A model generated the notes under the pieces. It did not search any database, was not told the DNA's origin, and worked only from the letters and a program-made list of their open reading frames with translations. Positions 35,473 to 40,384 of a DNA stretch of 40,384 nucleotides are shown one piece after another. The stretch comes from Planctomycetota bacterium (GTDB taxonomy: Bacteria; Planctomycetota; Planctomycetia; Gemmatales; Gemmataceae). Position 1 is the first letter of the stretch, and every line of letters begins with the position of its first letter. Both the position numbers and the translations under genes were made by a program. The DNA is taken from the NCBI GenBank assembly GCA_021807595.1, contig JAKBCS010000002.1, forward strand, positions 66,178-106,561, read 5' to 3'.

Positions 35473-37515
35473 CTACTCACTGCCTCCCTCGCCGGTACCC
35501 ACACCGGCCGCGGCGAGGGCCATCTCGGTCTTATTTAGAAAAATGTCCTCCCATGGCGCGACCTTCGCTTCGGTGCCGGACGAATCGTCTCGAACGATCG
35601 CGTCATTCTCCGCGTTGGACGAATCGTCGAACGCAACAGCGTTGGGACTCTCGTTGACTGGTTCGGCTAAGCTATTCGCCAACTCCTCAATCGACGAGCC
35701 GGGCAGCCCCACGCTGCTCAGCCGCATCGACGTACTCTCCCCCACCCACCCAGTCGCGCCGAAGACGTTGCTGTTCTGGATGGGGACGAGACTCGATGCG
35801 GTGGGCGCGAAAGCGGTTCCGGTCGTGGTCGGGGCGGGCGAGGCCGACGCGGTAAAGCTGAAGGAGACGAAACCATTGGCCGCGCCGCCGATTGTTGGAA
35901 GCGAGACGACCGGCACGGCAGGCGTGCCGGCCGATGCGGGTGGTGCTGCGCCGGGTGGAACGCCCACTTGCACGGAACCCGGCGGGAAGCTGAGGGTGCC
36001 GGACCCCGCGTACAATCCGCCGCCCGCCCGCCCGCCGGCGGACATGGCGAAGTAGCTGCCCGATGAGCGCGAAAAACTACTGGAACGAGAAGAGCCACTG
36101 GAACTGGTTCCGAGGCTGAGACCACCGTACCCCGAACCCTGAATCGTGGGAAGCAGCCCGATCGGGATGGTGGACTTGGCCAAGAACGGGACGAGTGTAT
36201 TGGCGATAGGCGATCCCAAGCCGGTGGCAATGTCGTAGCCGGTTCCCGCCGAGTATCCGTTCGAGCCGGTTGTGATGTCGTGGAAGAGCTTGCTGTAGTT
36301 GCCGTTGCTCAACGAGTTGTACAACGTTGTTTGCACTTCGTTGGTGTCGAGCGCCTTTCCGCCTTGGGCAATGCGTTGCTGATCGGCCAATGCGATAATC
36401 GATGCCCACTGCGGGGAGCCAGCGCTGGTGCCGCCTACTTCGGTCCAGCCGCCGCTCAGTCCGTAAGCCGGACTGGGGGTGCTGTCGTAGACGGCGTATC
36501 CGGTGTTGGGGTCGGCGTTGTAGGCCACATCGGGCGTCATGCGCGAGTACGAGTAGGCTCCGGTAGAGGGGTTGTAGACGTTGGGGAAGCCGTAGGTATT
36601 GTTAATCGAGGCCTGATTGGATTGATACGACGGCTCGCCTTCGTAGGCCGCCGCACCCCCGCCGCTGCCGGACCAAGCCGATTCGCTCCCGTAGACGGCT
36701 CCTCCCGACGAGGTGGACGTGGTGGACAGCGTCGTTCCTCCCACGGCCAGCACATACGGAGACGTTGCCGGATAAATGGGACCGTTATAGGCTCCATTGT
36801 CTCCCGATGCGGCGACGAACACCACGCCGGGGTTGGTGCTTGGGGGGATGAAATACGAATCGTAGCTGCTTTCGGTGCTGAATTCGTTTTGTCCCCAGCT
36901 CATGGAGACGGCGACTACCCCCTTTTGAGACGCGGCGTACTGCACGGCGGTGAGAAGACTGCCGGAACCGGATAGATTCTGGTTGCCCGCCTCGACGAGG
37001 AGAATGTTGGCCTGCGGAGCGATGGCATGCGCCCATTCCACGTCCAGCGAGGTTTCAAGCGCCCAACCGCCGGTAGAGTCTTGACTCAGACTGGAAGCCG
37101 AACCCCCGTTGTACGAGACGACCTTCAACGTCGGTCCGTTGGTGGTGTTGAACGCTTGCAGGTTGAATTGGGTGTTAAACTGCTTCACGTCGCTGACGAT
37201 GTTCGGATCGTAGTAGGCGTCCACGATAGCGATCGTCTCGCCGGCTCCGGTGATGCTTACCCCGTTGACCTGCGGAATGGAATTGAAGCCGTAGGCTTGC
37301 TGGATCTGCTGGGGCGTGTAGCCGGACACGGCGGGGCCGGTCATCGGCGCGGTCTGCGGCACCACCGCCAACATCGGCTCCACCACGCCGTTGGCCGACA
37401 GTAACGCGCGCGTCTCCAATTCCTCCAGTTCGAGCAGCGTGCGCCGCTCTGGACGCTTCTGCTTCTCGACGACATAGGGCGAAAACCATTTCTTGAGATT
37501 GCGCGGCAATCTCAT
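35473..37515 (-). CDS. S53 family serine-carboxyl protease (sedolisin) with LEPR-XLL-like N-terminal motif
   Basis: 680 residues. The N-terminus has the basic, then LELEELETRALLS motif that marks many exported planctomycete proteins. The catalytic core spans about residues 65-445: Glu154 and Asp158 (ALETSLDVEWAHA), oxyanion Asp239 (AASGDNG), nucleophile Ser364 (GGTSAGSPQW), and the calcium-site end DITTGSNGYSAGTGYDIATGLGSP. No long pro-domain is visible, unlike classical sedolisins. The last 230 residues are Ser/Gly/Pro-rich and probably form a flexible surface or attachment part. A GTG at 37533 with an ideal GGAGG is a possible alternative start. Acid-active extracellular proteolysis is the family norm. 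Confidence 0.85.
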   Translation of the reverse strand: MRLPRNLKKWFSPYVVEKQKRPERRTLLELEELETRALLSANGVVEPMLAVVPQTAPMTGPAVSGYTPQQIQQAYGFNSIPQVNGVSITGAGETIAIVDAYYDPNIVSDVKQFNTQFNLQAFNTTNGPTLKVVSYNGGSASSLSQDSTGGWALETSLDVEWAHAIAPQANILLVEAGNQNLSGSGSLLTAVQYAASQKGVVAVSMSWGQNEFSTESSYDSYFIPPSTNPGVVFVAASGDNGAYNGPIYPATSPYVLAVGGTTLSTTSTSSGGAVYGSESAWSGSGGGAAAYEGEPSYQSNQASINNTYGFPNVYNPSTGAYSYSRMTPDVAYNADPNTGYAVYDSTPSPAYGLSGGWTEVGGTSAGSPQWASIIALADQQRIAQGGKALDTNEVQTTLYNSLSNGNYSKLFHDITTGSNGYSAGTGYDIATGLGSPIANTLVPFLAKSTIPIGLLPTIQGSGYGGLSLGTSSSGSSRSSSFSRSSGSYFAMSAGGRAGGGLYAGSGTLSFPPGSVQVGVPPGAAPPASAGTPAVPVVSLPTIGGAANGFVSFSFTASASPAPTTTGTAFAPTASSLVPIQNSNVFGATGWVGESTSMRLSSVGLPGSSIEELANSLAEPVNESPNAVAFDDSSNAENDAIVRDDSSGTEAKVAPWEDIFLNKTEMALAAAGVGTGEGGSE

Positions 37516-37640
37516 GCCCGTACCCTCGAACACGGTACAATCCTCCAAAAGTGGCGACGAATAGGATGAGGAGAGGAATGGGCGGACTTTACCCGAATGG
37601 AGCTATTTTGATAACTTGGTAAAGTCAAGTAAAGGAAATA

Positions 37641-38822
37641 ATGATGAAAATGTTATTTTTTTCTCAACTCGTCAGCTGGCATCTCGTGAGAGCGAGGGGC
37701 TTTTTCAAGGCGGGGATATTCGTCGCATGCCTGTCGGGATTCGGCTGTTCGTCGAAACCGTCGCCCGAGCCGTTGTGGATAGGCCATCTCGTGCCGTTTG
37801 AAGGCGCGAACCGCACGGTTGGCCAGCACGCGCGGCAAGGCATCGAAGTGGCCGTCGCCGAGGCGCGAGGCAACGAACAGGCGATGTCGGGGCGCGCGTG
37901 TGCTTTCCTGCACGTCGATAGTGGAGAAGAATCCAAGACGATGCGTGCGGAGACGGTGCGGCTGCTAACCGTGAATCGAGTCGTCGCCTTCCTGGCCGGG
38001 TTCGACGCCGCTTTGACGGAAACCTTGGTGCGCGAGAGCCGATCCTACGGCGCGCCGGTTGTCGTACCCGGCGAATGGCCTGACCCTTCGGACAGCGACA
38101 TCGTCTTTCCTCTGGGAATTCCGCCGTCCACGCGGGGTAGATTGCTGGCGCGCCATGCCGCAAACAATTTGAAACTCCTTCGGGCTGCCGTGTTGACCGA
38201 TAGCCGTCGTCCCATCGCTTCCGCCGTGGCCAGCGCTTTTCTCAAAACCTGGCCGCGCGACTCCGGTCGAGCCGCCGAGGAATGGACCTTCACCACCGCC
38301 GACGAACGCGACGAACGCCTTGGCCGCATTCTGGCCTCCCATCCCTCGGTCGTCGTGTTGGCTTGTTCCGCAGCCGATTTTCGTCTGCTCCGTCCGCGAC
38401 TGGCCGAAGTGCTGCCGAAAATCCCTCTTCTCTACGCGGGGGAAGACGAAGGCATCGGCGCTCTCCAAGCCGAGCTGGAAATGCGCTCCGAGGTGTATCT
38501 CGCCACCGCCTACTGCGCCGAAGGGTTAACGGAGGCCGGCCGGGCCTTTGCCAAGCGCTACGAGGAGCGCTTCCACGAGTCGCCCGATCTTTTCGCCGCC
38601 CAGAGCCACGATGCCGCACGCCTGCTTCTCGAAGCGCTCCAACAGACCGCCCCTCCGACCCGAGACGCCCTCGGCAAGCAACTCGCCCAACTGGAATCTT
38701 TCGAGAGCGTGACGGGGCCGATCCATTGGAAAGACCGTCGACCTCGACGTCGCGTATTTTTGGTATCGCTCCGCGACAATAAGCCCAAACTTATCTCCAC
38801 CCTGGAGCCGGAAGAGAATTAG
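37641..38822 (+). CDS. ABC-type periplasmic-binding-protein-like lipoprotein (Leu/Ile/Val-BP type)
   Basis: 393 residues; AAAGGAA precedes the ATG. The N-terminus has a hydrophobic stretch and a lipobox-like LSGFGC, giving an acylated Cys36. The fold is the Peripla_BP_6 type: IGHLVPFEGANRTVGQHARQGIEVAVAEA at the start, the CAFLHVDSGE and VVAFLAGFDAALTETLV blocks, and a second lobe with VVVLACSAADFRLLRPRL and TAYCAEGLTEAGRAFAKRYEERFHESPD. The sequence ends SVTGPIHWKDRRPRRRVFLV. No permease or ATPase gene is nearby, so it may serve a distant transporter or act as a sensor. It is divergent from the protease, 125 bp apart. Confidence 0.75.
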   Translation: MMKMLFFSQLVSWHLVRARGFFKAGIFVACLSGFGCSSKPSPEPLWIGHLVPFEGANRTVGQHARQGIEVAVAEARGNEQAMSGRACAFLHVDSGEESKTMRAETVRLLTVNRVVAFLAGFDAALTETLVRESRSYGAPVVVPGEWPDPSDSDIVFPLGIPPSTRGRLLARHAANNLKLLRAAVLTDSRRPIASAVASAFLKTWPRDSGRAAEEWTFTTADERDERLGRILASHPSVVVLACSAADFRLLRPRLAEVLPKIPLLYAGEDEGIGALQAELEMRSEVYLATAYCAEGLTEAGRAFAKRYEERFHESPDLFAAQSHDAARLLLEALQQTAPPTRDALGKQLAQLESFESVTGPIHWKDRRPRRRVFLVSLRDNKPKLISTLEPEEN

Positions 38823-38916
38823 CCCGAATAACTCTCCGCAGAGTTCGCAAAGAGCGCAGGGAATACCAAGAGTGAACTCTACAAGCGATAATCGTGTTGT
38901 GAATCTCCTCGTCTCC

Positions 38917-38989
38917 TCGTTCCCACTCAGAAGCGTAGGAACGAGACAGACGAGAGAGCAGGTGGGTCTCGCTCCGCTTCGACCCACCC
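38917..38989. repeat. Two adjacent intergenic hairpins
   Basis: CTCGTTCC at 38917-38924 pairs with GGAACGAG at 38939-38946, and GGTGGGTC at 38962-38969 pairs with GACCCACC at 38982-38989. Both lie between convergent genes and could stop transcription from either side. Both wordings are familiar as dispersed bacterial repeats. Confidence 0.6.
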
Positions 38990-39036
38990 TACGGAACTCG
39001 CCGTCGCCTGGAAGGAAGGTTGCGAGGAAAGGATGG

Positions 39037-39567
39037 TTAGTACGCCTTTCTGCCGTTGAATCCGCCCATGCCTTTGCCGGCGAATCCACCGCCCATCATC
39101 ATGCCGCCCATGCCCATGCCGCCCATGCCCATACCACCCATGCCGCCCATGCCCATCATACCGCCCATGCCCATGCCGCCCATGCCCATCATGCCGCCGC
39201 CCATACCCATCATGCCGCCGCCCATACCCATCATGCCTCGCATGCCCATCATGCCGCCGCTCATGCCCATCATGCCGCCGCTCATGCCCATCATTCCCAT
39301 CATGCCGCCACTCATGCCCATCATTCCCATCATGCCGCCGCTCATGCCCATCATTCCGCCACTCATTCCCATCATGCCGCCACCGGAACTGGCCATCATG
39401 ATCTGCTGCTGGGCCATCGACACGGCCTGCATGAACATGGGATTGGGCAGCTGTGGAGCGATGCTGGCTCGCTGCGCCCGAATGGGGGCCGGTCGAGATA
39501 AGACCACGACCGTGGTTGCGAGCGCGAGAACATAGGAGAGATTGAGAAAGCGTTGGACAGAAAACAT
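39037..39567 (-). CDS. Secreted Met/Gly-repeat protein, copy 1
   Basis: 176 residues from the ATG at 39567 with GAGGG upstream. A signal peptide runs from MFSVQRFLN to about RPAPIRAQ. A short spacer with PQLPNPMFMQAVSMAQQQ follows, then about 110 residues made of GGMMGMx units (7 residues, 21 bp), sometimes contracted to GMGG, and a C-terminal GGGFAGKGMGGFNGRKAY. Beyond Met and Gly almost only Ser or Arg occur in the repeats. No family is recognised. Met clusters in exported proteins can bind Cu(I)/Ag(I), but no Cys or His is present, so that is only an idea. It lies 379 bp from a near copy upstream on the same strand. Confidence 0.75.
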   Translation of the reverse strand: MFSVQRFLNLSYVLALATTVVVLSRPAPIRAQRASIAPQLPNPMFMQAVSMAQQQIMMASSGGGMMGMSGGMMGMSGGMMGMMGMSGGMMGMMGMSGGMMGMSGGMMGMRGMMGMGGGMMGMGGGMMGMGGMGMGGMMGMGGMGGMGMGGMGMGGMMMGGGFAGKGMGGFNGRKAY

Positions 39568-39945
39568 GACGAAACCCTCTTGTAAGGAGAGAAGCGAAAT
39601 AGTATGCAGTCGTTCCGCCGTCGCGTACCGAGTGACCTCCGCTCGATCCCTGAGCCAATCCCTTCGGCAACGGTTTTTAATCGCTAATACCGAGAGATTG
39701 CTTCCGTCGTTTGGGTTGTTTGGTTCGCCCGAATATCGGGAGAAGGTTTGGAATGTTGGAGGGGATAGATCCTCCAAAAACTCCTAACAATCATGTTAAG
39801 TATGGCATCGCGAGAAAAAGCCGTCAAGCAGGAAAATCGGAATCTTGCGAAGAATTAAGAAATGACTCGATCGGGCATACAGACCTCCGAGGGAAGAGAT
39901 CTCTCCCCTCGGAGAGGAAAGCGAAGCGGGCGAGTAAGAGCTACA
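39568..39945. other. Spacer between the two Met/Gly-repeat genes
   Basis: 378 bp without a convincing gene. An in-frame upstream extension of copy 1 exists from a TTG at 39777, but its sequence lacks any signal-peptide or family trait. A possible minus-strand promoter (TTGACG at 39822-39827, 17 bp, CATACT at 39799-39804) would give a leader of about 225 bases. A small CTCTCC/GGAGAG hairpin (39902-39914) sits just after the stop of copy 2. Confidence 0.4.
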
Positions 39946-40384
39946 TCACAGAGCCTTTTTGCCGTTGAATCCACCCATGCCCTTGCCGGCAAATCCACCG
40001 CCCATCATCATGCCGCCCATGCCCATTCCACCCATGCCCATACCACCCATGCCCATACCGCCCATGCCCATCATGCCACCGCCCATGCCCATCATGCCGC
40101 CGCCCATGCCCATCATGCCACCGCGCATGCCCATCATGCCGCCCCCCATGCCCATCATACCGCCGCTCATGCCCATCATGCCGCCGCCCATACCCATCAT
40201 GCCTCGCATGCCCATCATGCCGCCGCTCATGCCCATCATGCCGCCGCTCATGCCCATCATTCCCATCATGCCGCCGCTCATGCCCATCATTCCCATCATG
40301 CCGCCGCTCATGCCCATCATTCCGCCACTCATTCCCATCATGCCGCCACCGGAACTGGCCATCATGATCTGCTGCTGGGCCATC
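39946..40384 (-). CDS. Secreted Met/Gly-repeat protein, copy 2, 5' part beyond the window
   Basis: The visible 145 residues start within the stretch equal to MAQQQIMMASSGGG of copy 1 and run to the stop. The first 60 or so visible residues are identical to copy 1 and the DNA differs there by a single base, which points to a recent duplication or gene conversion. The repeat region is 19 residues longer, with extra GGMMGMx units (Ser, Gly or Arg in the seventh place). The tail GGGFAGKGMGGFNGKKAL differs from copy 1 only in its last few residues. The signal peptide and start must lie outside the window. Confidence 0.75.
   Translation of the reverse strand, partial: MAQQQIMMASSGGGMMGMSGGMMGMSGGMMGMMGMSGGMMGMMGMSGGMMGMSGGMMGMRGMMGMGGGMMGMSGGMMGMGGGMMGMRGGMMGMGGGMMGMGGGMMGMGGMGMGGMGMGGMGMGGMMMGGGFAGKGMGGFNGKKAL

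Noticed and set aside
38872-39535. Plus-strand open frames rich in His-Ala and in Met-Pro opposite the Met/Gly-repeat gene
   Set aside because: They are the complement and shifted readings of the 21-bp repeat, with no signal peptide or ribosome site. The minus-strand product has both.

Overview
The window is about 40.4 kb of moderately GC-rich chromosome from a planctomycete, most likely of the Gemmata-like group (an inference from gene families, not from a marker gene). The diagnostic families are a DUF1559 protein with a prepilin-type N-terminus, a TIGR03000-type secreted protein, an S53 protease carrying the LEPR-XLL-like N-terminal motif, a degenerate FHA/coiled-coil protein, a DUF1573 protein, and many intergenic palindromic repeats. 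No rRNA, tRNA, CRISPR array, transposase or phage gene was seen. Most genes stand alone or in twos and threes, and strand switches are frequent, as is usual in this phylum.

Layout. 1-2.2 kb: 3' part of prs, a TIGR03000 secreted protein and a secreted cysteine-peptidase-like protein. 2.2-5.8 kb (minus): crcB and a DUF190 gene (fluoride export), then alpha-glucan phosphorylase. 5.9-12.1 kb (minus): a membrane-anchored coiled-coil protein, a DUF1559 pseudopilin-like protein, two unrecognised secreted or anchored proteins, and a DUF1573 protein. 12.3-12.7 kb: a frameshifted, truncated gene remnant (probably Uma2 family). 12.7-23.3 kb (plus): hemE, a zinc-ribbon membrane protein, a DAO-family FAD oxidoreductase, a beta-propeller/di-haem cytochrome fusion, a SpoIIAA-like protein, an M81 peptidase, thioredoxin, and the FHA/coiled-coil protein. 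23.4-26.3 kb (minus): pyrD, an AraC regulator and an SDR oxidoreductase. 26.5-30.6 kb (plus): a CBS protein, korA, korB, and a zinc-ribbon CBS protein. 30.8-38.8 kb: a secreted alpha/beta hydrolase divergent from a D-threonine-aldolase/D-serine-dehydratase-like enzyme, a GATase-like secreted protein, the S53 protease, and a periplasmic-binding-protein-like lipoprotein. 39.0-40.4 kb (minus): two tandem, nearly identical Met/Gly-repeat secreted proteins, the second cut by the window edge.

The clearest functional unit is CBS-korA-korB-CBS: a two-subunit 2-oxoacid:ferredoxin oxidoreductase bracketed by two adenylate-sensor-type proteins. The most unusual proteins are the Met/Gly-repeat pair. The most unusual DNA is the set of dispersed palindromic elements. 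Two of these share a GTACAGCGC-type terminal inverted repeat around a GGGGAGAGGGG core and sit directly after TAA stop codons; another supplies the last codons and stop of hemE. All functional statements rest on motif recognition by eye; no database search was possible.
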